From assembly GCA_964583165.1 (NCBI GenBank), contig CAZOVK010000028.1, positions 1-28,093 on the forward strand: a stretch of 28,093 nt of DNA, written 5' to 3'. The translations under genes were made by a program, and so were the position numbers. Positions 1 to 8,430 of this stretch are shown here, piece after piece (position 1 is the stretch's first letter; every line of letters starts with the position of its first letter). The notes beneath the pieces were generated by a model, which was not told where the DNA came from, did not search any database, and saw only the letters and a program-made list of their open reading frames with translations. Source of the DNA: CAZOVK01 sp964583165. Lineage in GTDB: Bacteria; Bacillota; Clostridia; Lachnospirales; WRAX01.

Positions 1-1342
1 GTTCCTGCTTTTTGAGAATTTCTGTATGCAGAGCCGCAACACCGTTGACCGAGTGGCTACCCACAATCGCGAGATAAGCCATACGCACTTGACCGTCAGC
101 GACAATCGCCATCTTACGGATTTTATCGGGGTCAGAGCCATAGCGTTCAACCAGTTGTAAGCAGAAACGGCGGTTGATTTCTTCAACTATCATGTAAATA
201 CGCGGAAGAAGGCGCGAAAACAGCTCAATCGGCCACTTCTCGAGCGCTTCGCTCATAATCGTGTGGTTCGTGTAGGCACATGTCTTTGTCGTAATCTCCC
301 ACGCCCTATCCCACGGCACATTGTGCTCGTCAACGAGTAGGCGCATGAGTTCGGCGACAGCCACTGTCGGGTGAGTGTCGTTCATTTGTAGCTGAACATA
401 ATTCGGGAATACGTCAAAGTCATTGCCATGCATTTGAACAAAACGCTTGACAATGCGTTGAATAGTCGCCGAAATGAAGAAATACTGCTGTTTAAGGCGC
501 AATTCCTTGCCCTGCATCTTGTCGTCGGCGGGGTAAAGCACCTCACAAAGCAAACGCGCAAGGTTCTGTTCTTCGACCGCCTTCGCGTAGTTGCCCTCGT
601 TGAATGAATTCAAGTCAAAGCTATGCTTGGCTTGCGCGTCCCAAAGGCGTAGGGTGTTAATCATCTTATTGTTGAAGCCGATAATCGGGTAGTCATATGG
701 TATTGCCGTTATGGTTTGCGCGTCATTCAGTTCAAAACGATAATTGCCTTCCGAAGTGCGCACGGCGCGGACTGTGCCGCCGAAATGTACGTCAACGGCA
801 TATTCTTGACGCTTGACGCTCCAATAGTCACCGTTTTCAAGCCAGTTGTCTGGTTCTTCTACTTGGTTGCCGTTTTTAATCTGCTGTTCAAATATGCCAT
901 ACCTATAGCGAATACCACAGCCATAAGCGGGGTATCCCAAAGTCGTCAGAGAATCTAAGAAACAAGCCGCCAAACGCCCCAAACCGCCATTGCCTAGTCC
1001 CGGGTCACGCTCTGCGTCTTCAACCATGTTCAGGTCAATGCCCAGTTCGGTCAGAACCTCTTTCATATCGCCGTCCATGAGCAAATTCACCAGCGCGTTG
1101 CCCAAGAAGCGCCCCATGAGAAACTCCATGCTCAGATAGTAAACAATCTTTGCGTCCTCACTGTGGTATTGCTCATGGGTTTCTATCCACTGGTCCATAA
1201 TGAGGTCACGCAATGTGAACGCCAACGCCTCATACACCTGTTCGGCTGACGCGTTTTTGACCGTCTTACGGGATATAACCTTGACGTTTTCGATAACCTT
1301 GGCCTTTAGCTCCTCTTTAGTGATGTTGATAAAACCATTCAA
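1..1342 (-). CDS. glgP: Glycogen/starch phosphorylase, N-terminal part (cut by window edge)
   Basis: This gene encodes glycogen or alpha-glucan phosphorylase, which releases glucose-1-phosphate from storage glucan in the cytoplasm. About 447 codons are present; full family members have roughly 800 residues, so the C-terminal half with the PLP-binding lysine lies outside the window. The translated minus strand contains the family signature DPGLGNGGLGRLAACFLDSL, then YPAYGCGIRYRYGIFEQ, QLQMNDTHPTVA and, near the edge, GSHSVNGVAALHTEIL. I chose a TTG start at 1342, preceded by GGGAG. The ATG five bases inside it is in another frame and stops after ten codons. The gene diverges from the isomerase-like gene at 1486. 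Family assignment is very secure. The exact start is less so. Confidence 0.96.
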   Translation of the reverse strand, partial: MNGFINITKEELKAKVIENVKVISRKTVKNASAEQVYEALAFTLRDLIMDQWIETHEQYHSEDAKIVYYLSMEFLMGRFLGNALVNLLMDGDMKEVLTELGIDLNMVEDAERDPGLGNGGLGRLAACFLDSLTTLGYPAYGCGIRYRYGIFEQQIKNGNQVEEPDNWLENGDYWSVKRQEYAVDVHFGGTVRAVRTSEGNYRFELNDAQTITAIPYDYPIIGFNNKMINTLRLWDAQAKHSFDLNSFNEGNYAKAVEEQNLARLLCEVLYPADDKMQGKELRLKQQYFFISATIQRIVKRFVQMHGNDFDVFPNYVQLQMNDTHPTVAVAELMRLLVDEHNVPWDRAWEITTKTCAYTNHTIMSEALEKWPIELFSRLLPRIYMIVEEINRRFCLQLVERYGSDPDKIRKMAIVADGQVRMAYLAIVGSHSVNGVAALHTEILKKQE

Positions 1343-1380
1343 ATATAACACTCCCTTTGTATGCTATCCCTAATGTTTAG

Positions 1381-1409
1381 ATGATACAATAAAACGTCGC
1401 GATTGTCAC
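1381..1409 (-). promoter_or_regulatory. Candidate sigma-A promoter of the phosphorylase gene
   Basis: On the minus strand GTGACA (1404-1409) and TATCAT (1381-1386) are separated by exactly 17 bases, each one mismatch from the sigma-A -35 and -10 consensus. The -10 lies about 38 bases upstream of the TTG start. This is a motif call only. Confidence 0.5.
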
Positions 1410-1426
1410 GGATTTTTTATTATAGG

Positions 1427-1453
1427 TTGACAGTCGCCATTACACATTATAAT
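1427..1453 (+). promoter_or_regulatory. Candidate sigma-A promoter of the isomerase/GNAT pair
   Basis: TTGACA (1427-1432) and TATAAT (1448-1453) both match consensus, but the spacer is 15 bases, shorter than the optimal 17. It is followed by a strong GGAGG (1476-1480) five bases before the ATG at 1486. It lies back to back with the minus-strand phosphorylase promoter in a 143-base divergent spacer. Confidence 0.55.
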
Positions 1454-1485
1454 ATGGAAGAAATACAAAATTATCGGAGGTAAAT

Positions 1486-2475
1486 ATGCCTAGACTTCTC
1501 ACTCTTTTTACGGGTCAATGGGCCGATTTGGATTTTGAGCAAATTTGCTTGAAGGCGGCTTCGTTTGGTTATGATGGGTTGGAGCTTGCGTGCTGGGGGA
1601 AGCATTTAGACGTGTCACGGGTTGTCGCCGACAATGACTATGTGGATTATATTAACGATACTTTGGCACGGCATAATCTGAAACTTGGCGCGCTCGGCTC
1701 TCATATTATCGGGCAGTGTATCGGCGACCCGTTGGATATGCGCCACAACAACTTCGCGCCCGCCCATCTCGCGAATCAACCAAACGCGATTCGCGCATGG
1801 GCGATTGATGAGATGAAAAAGATACCCGCGGCGGCGAAACGGCTTGGCGTTTCGGTTGTTACCGGGTTTACGGGTTCGCCGATTTGGCGGTATCTGTATT
1901 CTTTCCCGCAGACTTCTGAAGAAACGATTAAAAACGGCTTTCAAGAGGTCTACGACCTATGGTCACCGATAATGGATGAATTCAGAAAACACGGCATTAA
2001 ATTCGCACTGGAGGTTCACCCGACTGAGATTGCGTTTGACTATTACAGCACGCAGAAGTTGCTTGGCATGTTCAAAGACTACCCTGAATTCGGGCTGAAT
2101 TTCGACCCTAGCCATTTGCTTTGGCAAGGTCTGGTGCCGCATGTGTTCTTGAACGATTTCATTGACCGCGTTTATCATGTACATATGAAGGACGTGGCGA
2201 TTACGCTTGATGGGCGCACAGGCCTACTCGGCTCACACCTTGACTTCGGCGACATAAGGCGCGGTTGGAATTTCAGAAGCCTAGGGCACGGCCATGTCGA
2301 TTTTGAAGCCATTATCCGCGTGTTGAACGCGTATAACTACACGGGGCCGCTTTCGGTTGAGTGGGAAGACTCCGGCATGGACAGAGAATACGGCGCGGCA
2401 GAAGCGGCGGCATATGTCAGACGGCTCGACTACCCACAAAGTAACATCAAGTTCGATGACGCAATCAGCAACTAA
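1486..2475 (+). CDS. Sugar phosphate isomerase/epimerase-like TIM-barrel protein
   Basis: This 329-residue protein belongs to the xylose-isomerase-like TIM-barrel superfamily (AP endonuclease 2 / IolE-type, COG1082). Members isomerise or epimerise sugars or keto-inositols using a divalent metal. The expected metal ligands are visible on successive strands: E176 in ALEVHPTE, D207 and H210 in FDPSH, H233 in YHVHMKD and E292 in SVEWED. Opposed strand motifs at the N-terminus (YDGLELACWGKHLDV) also fit. There is no signal peptide, so it is cytoplasmic. The ATG has GGAGG five bases upstream. The GNAT gene follows after 12 bases, so the two are probably co-transcribed. The substrate cannot be read from sequence. 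A role in sugar catabolism next to glycogen phosphorylase is only an inference. Confidence 0.85.
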   Translation: MPRLLTLFTGQWADLDFEQICLKAASFGYDGLELACWGKHLDVSRVVADNDYVDYINDTLARHNLKLGALGSHIIGQCIGDPLDMRHNNFAPAHLANQPNAIRAWAIDEMKKIPAAAKRLGVSVVTGFTGSPIWRYLYSFPQTSEETIKNGFQEVYDLWSPIMDEFRKHGIKFALEVHPTEIAFDYYSTQKLLGMFKDYPEFGLNFDPSHLLWQGLVPHVFLNDFIDRVYHVHMKDVAITLDGRTGLLGSHLDFGDIRRGWNFRSLGHGHVDFEAIIRVLNAYNYTGPLSVEWEDSGMDREYGAAEAAAYVRRLDYPQSNIKFDDAISN

Positions 2476-2487
2476 ACGGGGGTTGAA

Positions 2488-3006
2488 TTGGAGAAAATAT
2501 CTGAAACAGAACGCCTGTATCTTCGCAAACTGACACAGGACGATTTCGGCGCGTTGTGCGCAATCTTGCAAGACGATGAAACAATGTATGCGTATGAGGG
2601 GGCATTCAGTGATACAGAGGTTCAAAGCTGGCTCGACAGGCAGTTTGACCGCTACGAGAATGACGGTCATGCGCTTTGGGCTGTCGTTCTCAAGGAAACA
2701 GGCGAGCTAATCGGTCAATGCGGAATAACACAACAAAATGCCAATGGAAAGACAGTCCCTGAAATCGGCTATCTATTCAACAGAAACTTCTGGCATAAAG
2801 GTTACGCCACAGAAGCCGCAATCGCCTGCAAAGACTACGCCTTCAATGTCTTGGGCATGGACGCAGTATACTCTATCATAAGGGATATGAACATAGCGTC
2901 ACAAAATGTAGCCAAACGCCTTGGCATGGTTCATGTTGACACATTTGTGAAGCACTATCGCGGCATCGTTATGCCCCATTTAATATTTGAATTTAAGAAA
3001 CAATAG
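2488..3006 (+). CDS. GNAT-family N-acetyltransferase, RimJ/RimL type
   Basis: This 172-residue cytoplasmic acetyltransferase resembles RimJ/RimL-type GNAT enzymes, which move acetyl groups from acetyl-CoA to protein N-termini or small amines. The sequence opens with the typical TERLYLRKLTQDDF strand-helix. Its acetyl-CoA-binding region is NRNFWHKGYATEA (about residues 92-104), followed by RDMNIASQNVAKRLGM, the helix and strand that close the fold. The start is TTG at 2488 behind a G-rich Shine-Dalgarno, 12 bases after the isomerase stop. A perfect hairpin follows the stop directly. The acceptor substrate is unknown. Confidence 0.85.
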   Translation: MEKISETERLYLRKLTQDDFGALCAILQDDETMYAYEGAFSDTEVQSWLDRQFDRYENDGHALWAVVLKETGELIGQCGITQQNANGKTVPEIGYLFNRNFWHKGYATEAAIACKDYAFNVLGMDAVYSIIRDMNIASQNVAKRLGMVHVDTFVKHYRGIVMPHLIFEFKKQ

Positions 3007-3041
3007 AAACAGACGGCGGGGCAATGCCCCGCCGTCTGTTT
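3007..3041. terminator. Bidirectional hairpin terminator
   Basis: A perfect 16-bp stem (3007-3022 with 3026-3041) has a three-base loop. It is very GC-rich, flanked by AAA on one side and TTT on the other, and lies between two convergent genes. It begins right after the GNAT stop and overlaps the stop of the minus-strand gene by two bases. The U-tract is short on both strands. Confidence 0.8.
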
Positions 3042-3486
3042 ATTGCGCGCCTTCTGTTTGGTCAACGTCTTCAATAACATCAACCTCAATGATTTTTTTG
3101 ACTACCTTCAATCTCGCCTTCCCCTTTTTCTCATAGAAACTCGCCGAAGTCAGATATTTTGTCTCGAGATTTCGTGGCATCTCCTTTTGCCCCACGGGTT
3201 CATAGCCAAAGGGCTCTAATACACATCTAACCATTCTACCCAGCGCTTGCTTCATGTATCTATCTGTCAAGTCAAACTCTCGCGTTTGTGACATCTGAAA
3301 ATGCGCCTCAATCTCCAATACACACGCCGACAGCGCGGGCTTTCCGCATTCTGAAGCGTCAATCATGGCGATGATAACATCATCACGTGACAAAATCATC
3401 TCGAAAATCTCCCTTGCTACTCGGTTTTGTGCCAACCCTTTGTCGCTGTGGCTCGTGTTGACATAATCATTAAACGTCGCTTTCAT
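3040..3486 (-). CDS. Hypothetical protein, 148 residues
   Basis: I do not recognise this family. The product is a soluble, charged protein of 148 residues with no signal peptide or membrane segment. The N-terminal half is mixed helix and strand (AREIFEMILSRDD, VIIAMIDASECGKPALSACV). The middle has a distinctive stretch, ALGRMVRCVLEPFGYEPVGQ, followed by KYLTSASFYEKKG. The C-terminus is lysine-rich and then acidic. It is a monocistronic gene convergent with the GNAT gene and divergent from sleC. It has an AGGCGG ribosome-binding site and a perfect-consensus promoter. A small DNA-associated or regulatory protein is possible, but nothing in the sequence proves it. Confidence 0.75.
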   Translation of the reverse strand: MKATFNDYVNTSHSDKGLAQNRVAREIFEMILSRDDVIIAMIDASECGKPALSACVLEIEAHFQMSQTREFDLTDRYMKQALGRMVRCVLEPFGYEPVGQKEMPRNLETKYLTSASFYEKKGKARLKVVKKIIEVDVIEDVDQTEGAQ

Positions 3487-3518
3487 AAATACCGCCTTTC
3501 ATATATCTGATTTTCTAT

Positions 3519-3547
3519 ATTATATAATATCCGAAATCATATGTCAA
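3519..3547 (-). promoter_or_regulatory. Perfect-consensus sigma-A promoter of the hypothetical gene
   Basis: On the minus strand TTGACA (3542-3547) and TATAAT (3519-3524) are both exact and separated by exactly 17 bases. The -10 ends 32 bases before the ATG at 3486. The -10 sits in an AT-rich near-palindrome (3517-3530). Confidence 0.85.
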
Positions 3548-3631
3548 GAAGAAATTCTATTTTTTTGCGTACAATCCGCCAAACAAGTTGTCGGCGAATA
3601 TAGTAGAGTAACAAATCTTGCGGAGGCTGTT

Positions 3632-4906
3632 ATGATTAGAGGACAGGTACTGGACGGACGATTTTCCGATAACAGGAGCGAAAATGGGCGGTTGCGCGTG
3701 GCGGTATTTGACGTGAATGTGGGAACGCCGCTTCCGAATGCGAAAATCACCGTAATAGAGCAACAGAACGCGTCAACCGTAGAACAACTCACCACCAACA
3801 GCAGCGGCGTAAGTGAAACAGTCAGTCTAATCTGCCCGCCGCTCGAATATTCACAAAGACCCGGTATGCCCCAGCCCTATGAGGAATACACCGTGCAGGT
3901 AGAGGCCGAGGGCTTTGAAAATGCACAAATAGACGGCGTACAGATTTTTGACGACACACTGGCGCTACAGAATATAAACCTTGTACCGCTTGCGAAGGAG
4001 CAGAACCAAGAACTCGTTATCCAAATCCCGGAGCATACCTTGTGGGGGGTGTTCCCGCCGAAAATCCCTGAAGATGCGATTAAGGAGTTACCACCCGAAT
4101 CGGGCTTTGTTGTACTCGATAAACCCGTCGTGCCCGAAATTATTGTCGTTCACAACGGTGACCCGAACAACCCCGCCGCCCAAAATTTCTACGTGCCATT
4201 CCGTGATTATATCAAGAATGTGGCGAGCTGTGAAATCTACGACACATGGCCCGAGCAGACACTCCGCGCAAATATCTTAGCGATTATCTCGTTCACGCTG
4301 AACCGCGTGTTTACCGAATGGTACAGAAACAAAGGCAAAAATTTCACCATCACGAACTCAACCGCCTATGACCAAGCGTTTGTGTACGGGCGTAATATCT
4401 TCACGAACATCTCACGTGTAGTCGATGAGATTTTCACCAGTTACATCACAAAGCCCGGCATACGTCAGCCGCTCTTTACACAATATTGTGACGGTCAGCG
4501 GTCAGCTTGCCCCGGTTGGATGCAACAGTGGGGCTCGAAAACCCTTGGCGACCAAGGGTTTGACGACATCTCAATCCTTCGCAATTACTACGGAGACGCT
4601 ATTTTTCTGGCGCAGGCCGAGAAGGTCACGGGCGTACCGTCCTCTTACCCGGGTAAGGTCTTAAACCAAGGTTCGACTGGGCAAGACGTCCGCACGATTC
4701 AAACACAACTTAATGCCATATCGAACAACTACCCCGCCATACCGAAACTAAAGGTTGACGGCGCATATGGCGCAGGTACGGCAGAGGCTGTAAAGGTGTT
4801 TCAAGGAATATTTAACATGCCTCAATCGGGTGTTGTCGATTTTCCGACATGGTATAAGATAAGCGAGATTTATGTAGCCGTTGAAAGACTGGCCGAGCTG
4901 ATTTAG
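3632..4906 (+). CDS. sleC: SleC-type spore cortex-lytic enzyme precursor
   Basis: SleC proteins are made in the developing spore as zymogens and, once cut by Csp proteases at germination, degrade cortex peptidoglycan. This 424-residue protein shows the family order. It starts with a transthyretin/carboxypeptidase-like beta region (LRVAVFDVNVGTPLPNAKITV, residues about 20-40), continues as a pro-region, and then has a SpoIID-like domain (about 189-290). That domain includes PFRDYI, the candidate catalytic E201 in NVASCEIYDTWPE, and STAYDQAFVYGRNIF. The C-terminal 80 residues (about 344-424) are a PG_binding_1 domain (NQGSTGQDVRTIQTQL, KVDGAYGAGTAEAVKVFQ). Length fits known SleC proteins (about 430). 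The ATG has GGAGG five bases upstream. The protease gene follows after 11 bases, with its Shine-Dalgarno overlapping this stop, so the two are co-translated partners. No clear signal peptide is seen, as is usual for SleC. Confidence 0.88.
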   Translation: MIRGQVLDGRFSDNRSENGRLRVAVFDVNVGTPLPNAKITVIEQQNASTVEQLTTNSSGVSETVSLICPPLEYSQRPGMPQPYEEYTVQVEAEGFENAQIDGVQIFDDTLALQNINLVPLAKEQNQELVIQIPEHTLWGVFPPKIPEDAIKELPPESGFVVLDKPVVPEIIVVHNGDPNNPAAQNFYVPFRDYIKNVASCEIYDTWPEQTLRANILAIISFTLNRVFTEWYRNKGKNFTITNSTAYDQAFVYGRNIFTNISRVVDEIFTSYITKPGIRQPLFTQYCDGQRSACPGWMQQWGSKTLGDQGFDDISILRNYYGDAIFLAQAEKVTGVPSSYPGKVLNQGSTGQDVRTIQTQLNAISNNYPAIPKLKVDGAYGAGTAEAVKVFQGIFNMPQSGVVDFPTWYKISEIYVAVERLAELI

Positions 4907-4917
4907 GAGGGTTTCAG

Positions 4918-7900
4918 ATGGCGAACGACATACCCGCTAACTTAGACGAACTGCCGCAAGCCGGGTTTAGCCCGGGCGACGGGGATAATAGCATAGACGG
5001 CACGACAGGTAATTGGGAGGTAATCGTTCGTTATGCGGGTTCGCTTGAGCGTATCGCAAAGGAGTTAAACGCCCAAGTTGAGATTGTGAGCGTGAATTAC
5101 GCCATACTGACGTTACCGTCCGGTAATATCGGCGCGCTTGTGAAATACCCCGAGATTGAGTATGTCGAGATGCCCAAGCGTGTTGACTCGGTGCTCAGAA
5201 AAGCCATGACAAACGCCTGTATCCGCTATGTTCAGTATGATTCGGCGTTACATCTGACGGGTAAGGGTGTTTTAATCGGCATAATCGATTCAGGCGTTGA
5301 CTTCTATCATCCGGACTTGCGCGATAATGACGACAAGACACGTATCCGTTATATCTGGGACCAGACAGCAAGCGGCACACCACCTCCAGGGTTTTTAAAC
5401 GGCGCCGAATATTCGTCAGAACAAATCAACTCTGATTTAGAATCGGGCAATCCACTTTCGATTGTTCCCCAAGTGGACACATTAGGGCATGGCACAGCCA
5501 TAGCCGGCACGGCGGCGGGCAACGGGCGCGCGAGTGACGGTGTTGAGCGCGGGGCCGCGCCCGAAAGTGAGTTGCTTGTCGTAAAACTCGGTCAAAAGGG
5601 GCGCGAGAGTTTCGCGCGGACGACAGAGATTATGCGGGCGGTCAAATACTGTATAGACAAGGCTCAAGAGCTTAATATGCCACTCGTCATAAACCTAAGC
5701 TACGGCACGAGTGACGGCGGGCATGACGGGCGCACGCTGTTCGAAACCTTCCTTGATGACGCGTGTAATCTCTGGAAAACCAGTATCGTAGTTGCGGCGG
5801 GTAATGAGGGCTCGGCGGCTCACCACTTCAAAGGTCAGCTTAAAAAAGGTCAGACGCTCAATGTGGAGTTTTCACTGGCCACCGGCCTGCAAAAAGTCTT
5901 TCTGACACTCTGGAAGAGTTTTCTGGACGATTTTTCGCTCGAATTAGTCGCGCCGTCCGGCAAGAGTAGCGGGAAGATATTGTTTTCTGACTATGTAAGG
6001 CGTTACGCGCTGGATGAGGCGGAAATCCTGTTGTTTTACGGTCAGGCCAATCACTATAACATCGACCAAGAAGTCTACTTCCAATTCTCACCGCGTGGTG
6101 AAGCGCTCAAGGCCGGTATCTGGACGTTGCGCGTGACGGGTGATAGTGTGTTGTTCGGTGATTTCAATTTATGGCTCCCGACAACGGAACAGGTCGGGCT
6201 TGATACGGCGTTTCTCGTGCCTGAAACGCTCACAACGCTCACCATACCATCAACGGCTGAAAATGTCATCAGTGTTGGGGGTTACAACTCCGACACAGGC
6301 AGTATCGCGCCATTCTCAGGTAACGGTTACCCGCGCACATTTCAAACAATCAAGCCCGATTTAGTCGCGCCCGCCGTGAACATACTCGCGCCCAAAGCGG
6401 GCGGCGGTTATGACACATACACGGGCACGAGTATTGCTGCGCCGTTTGTGACCGGTTCGGCCGCGCTTATGATGGAATGGGGCTTAGTTATGGGCAATGA
6501 CCCGTTTCTATACGGCCAGCGCCTAAAGGCGTTTCTACAACTCGGTACAATCAAAAAACCGGATTTGCAATACCCCAATCCTAAGTGGGGTTTCGGACAG
6601 CTATGTTTGCAGAATACCATTAACTTCTTGAAGCAGTTTAACACATCTCCACCCGTTAAACCAACAATGTCAGAGGAGTTGCCAAATATAGTGTCTACCC
6701 AAGCAGGTAAAGGTGAATTGAACCCACTCCCCCAACAATCAGATGGATATTATGAGTTACTTGTCCCGTTTGATAAAGAGCTGTACCAAAAAATCATGGA
6801 CTCCGATTATGCAACAGCCGAACTGCTGGATGATTTCAGTTTCATGGTCGTCTATGTCAGAATAGAGGATATAAACGAATTTGCTACACGGCTGACTAAT
6901 GCTCTATACTTTGAACCGGCCTCAATTCTGGGGCTTATGGATAGGCAAAGTCTTGAAGCGGCCGGTGTTCTCTATGTTCAAAATCAGCCGTTCCTTGACC
7001 TTCATGGCAATGGCGTGCTTGTGGGCATTGTTGATACTGGTATTGACTATCGGCTTAAAGACTTCCAAAACGCTGACGGCACCAGCCGTATAGCGGCCAT
7101 ATGGGACCAGACTATAGACAGCGTTCCGCCTTCATACTATGGCTTCGGAAGCGAGTACACGCAGGCTCAGATTAACGAAGCCTTGAAATCGCCTAATCCC
7201 CTTGAAGTCGTTAACGTAACGGATGAGATAGGTCACGGCACATTTCTGGCTTCTCTAGCGGCGGGCAGTGAAAACGGCGAACTAATCGGAGCCGCGCCCG
7301 AATCTGAACTCATCATTGTTAAACTCAAATCAGCCAAACCGCACACACGCACACGTTCGGCAGTGCCACCCGATGTTATTGCCGCCTATGCCTCAACCGA
7401 CGTGGCATTGGGCATAGATTATCTTGTCAAAACAGCCAAACAGCTCAACCGACCCATTGCCATATGTTTAGGTCTGGGCGGTAATCTAAACGGTCACGAC
7501 GGGCGCTCTGTTTTTGAGGAATTTATCAGTGAAGCGGCTTCTAAAAACGGCGTTATTCTATGTGTGGCGGCCGGGAATCTGGCTAATGCCAAGCGCCACT
7601 TCCACACTGTGTTACCAAAGTCGGGCGAAACGGCTGATATAGAAATCAGTGTTCCGAATAATTGTTACGGATTTTCCATGTTACTTTGCAACAACGAAAC
7701 CGACCATTTTACTTTCTCTGTCACAAGCCCAAGTGGCGAAAAGGTTGAGCGGATTCCCGCAAGGAATTATACTATCTATGACACAACCTTAGGTTTCGAG
7801 CGAACATCCGTGCGCATAGAATACTATTTTGCGTTCGCTACGGCAAGGAGCCAATACTCCGTTATTCGTATAACTACGCCGTCGGCGGGCATCTGGACTG

Positions 7901-8430
7901 TGACCGCTTACGCAGATGAAGCGCTGGACGGTACATTACACGCTTGGTTACCCATTCCCGCGTTTGCCCCGGATGTAACCTTTTTGGTATCTGACCCTGA
8001 CTATACCGTGACAATGCCCGGTACTGCCAACGGTATCTTATGCGTGGGCGCGTATTCAAGTATCGATAACCGCCTGTTCGTCGATTCGTCTCGCGGGCCT
8101 ACACGCATGAATATGCTCGTGCCTGATTTAGTCGCGCCCGGCGTTGATGTAGGCGGCATTACGTCAACGGGCATTTCCAAGAAGAGCGGTACGAGTGTGG
8201 CAACAGCGATAACAACAGGCGCGGCGGCTTTGATGCTTGAGTGGGCGCTCGTCAAAAAGAACCTCTTATCAATGAACACGACACAGGCACGCGCCTATCT
8301 GATTCGCGGCTGTACAAGGCGCGAAAACATCAGTTATCCTAACACAAAATGGGGTTATGGTGAGCTTAATCTCACTAAGACATTCGAGATAATGACAGCC
8401 AACAAACCTAAGGCGGGGGCTAACAAATAA
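4918..8430 (+). CDS. cspBA: Two-domain Csp germination protease (CspBA-like fusion), both triads intact
   Basis: This 1170-residue fusion of two Csp subtilisin-like (S8) proteases is expected to activate pro-SleC during spore germination. Module 1 has a Csp prodomain (about 33-96) followed by D124 (IIDSGVD), H191 (GHGTAIAGT), oxyanion N296 (AAGNEG) and S505 (GTSIAAP). Module 2 has a second prodomain-like region (about 625-695) followed by D706 (IVDTGID), H773 (GHGTFLASL), N887 (AAGNLA) and S1093 (GTSVATA). Asp-His spacing is 67 in both modules. About 200 residues lie between Asn and Ser in each, which is the beta-rich jelly-roll insertion of Csp proteases. In the described C. difficile CspBA the second module is a pseudoprotease, so two intact triads are unusual. 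The second Ser motif is mildly degenerate (ATA for AAP). AGGAGG overlaps the sleC stop. No cspC lies downstream in the window. Confidence 0.9.
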   Translation: MANDIPANLDELPQAGFSPGDGDNSIDGTTGNWEVIVRYAGSLERIAKELNAQVEIVSVNYAILTLPSGNIGALVKYPEIEYVEMPKRVDSVLRKAMTNACIRYVQYDSALHLTGKGVLIGIIDSGVDFYHPDLRDNDDKTRIRYIWDQTASGTPPPGFLNGAEYSSEQINSDLESGNPLSIVPQVDTLGHGTAIAGTAAGNGRASDGVERGAAPESELLVVKLGQKGRESFARTTEIMRAVKYCIDKAQELNMPLVINLSYGTSDGGHDGRTLFETFLDDACNLWKTSIVVAAGNEGSAAHHFKGQLKKGQTLNVEFSLATGLQKVFLTLWKSFLDDFSLELVAPSGKSSGKILFSDYVRRYALDEAEILLFYGQANHYNIDQEVYFQFSPRGEALKAGIWTLRVTGDSVLFGDFNLWLPTTEQVGLDTAFLVPETLTTLTIPSTAENVISVGGYNSDTGSIAPFSGNGYPRTFQTIKPDLVAPAVNILAPKAGGGYDTYTGTSIAAPFVTGSAALMMEWGLVMGNDPFLYGQRLKAFLQLGTIKKPDLQYPNPKWGFGQLCLQNTINFLKQFNTSPPVKPTMSEELPNIVSTQAGKGELNPLPQQSDGYYELLVPFDKELYQKIMDSDYATAELLDDFSFMVVYVRIEDINEFATRLTNALYFEPASILGLMDRQSLEAAGVLYVQNQPFLDLHGNGVLVGIVDTGIDYRLKDFQNADGTSRIAAIWDQTIDSVPPSYYGFGSEYTQAQINEALKSPNPLEVVNVTDEIGHGTFLASLAAGSENGELIGAAPESELIIVKLKSAKPHTRTRSAVPPDVIAAYASTDVALGIDYLVKTAKQLNRPIAICLGLGGNLNGHDGRSVFEEFISEAASKNGVILCVAAGNLANAKRHFHTVLPKSGETADIEISVPNNCYGFSMLLCNNETDHFTFSVTSPSGEKVERIPARNYTIYDTTLGFERTSVRIEYYFAFATARSQYSVIRITTPSAGIWTVTAYADEALDGTLHAWLPIPAFAPDVTFLVSDPDYTVTMPGTANGILCVGAYSSIDNRLFVDSSRGPTRMNMLVPDLVAPGVDVGGITSTGISKKSGTSVATAITTGAAALMLEWALVKKNLLSMNTTQARAYLIRGCTRRENISYPNTKWGYGELNLTKTFEIMTANKPKAGANK

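Noticed and set aside
716..958. An 80-residue plus-strand open frame within the phosphorylase gene
   Set aside because: It is antisense to strongly conserved phosphorylase coding sequence and has no motif of its own.
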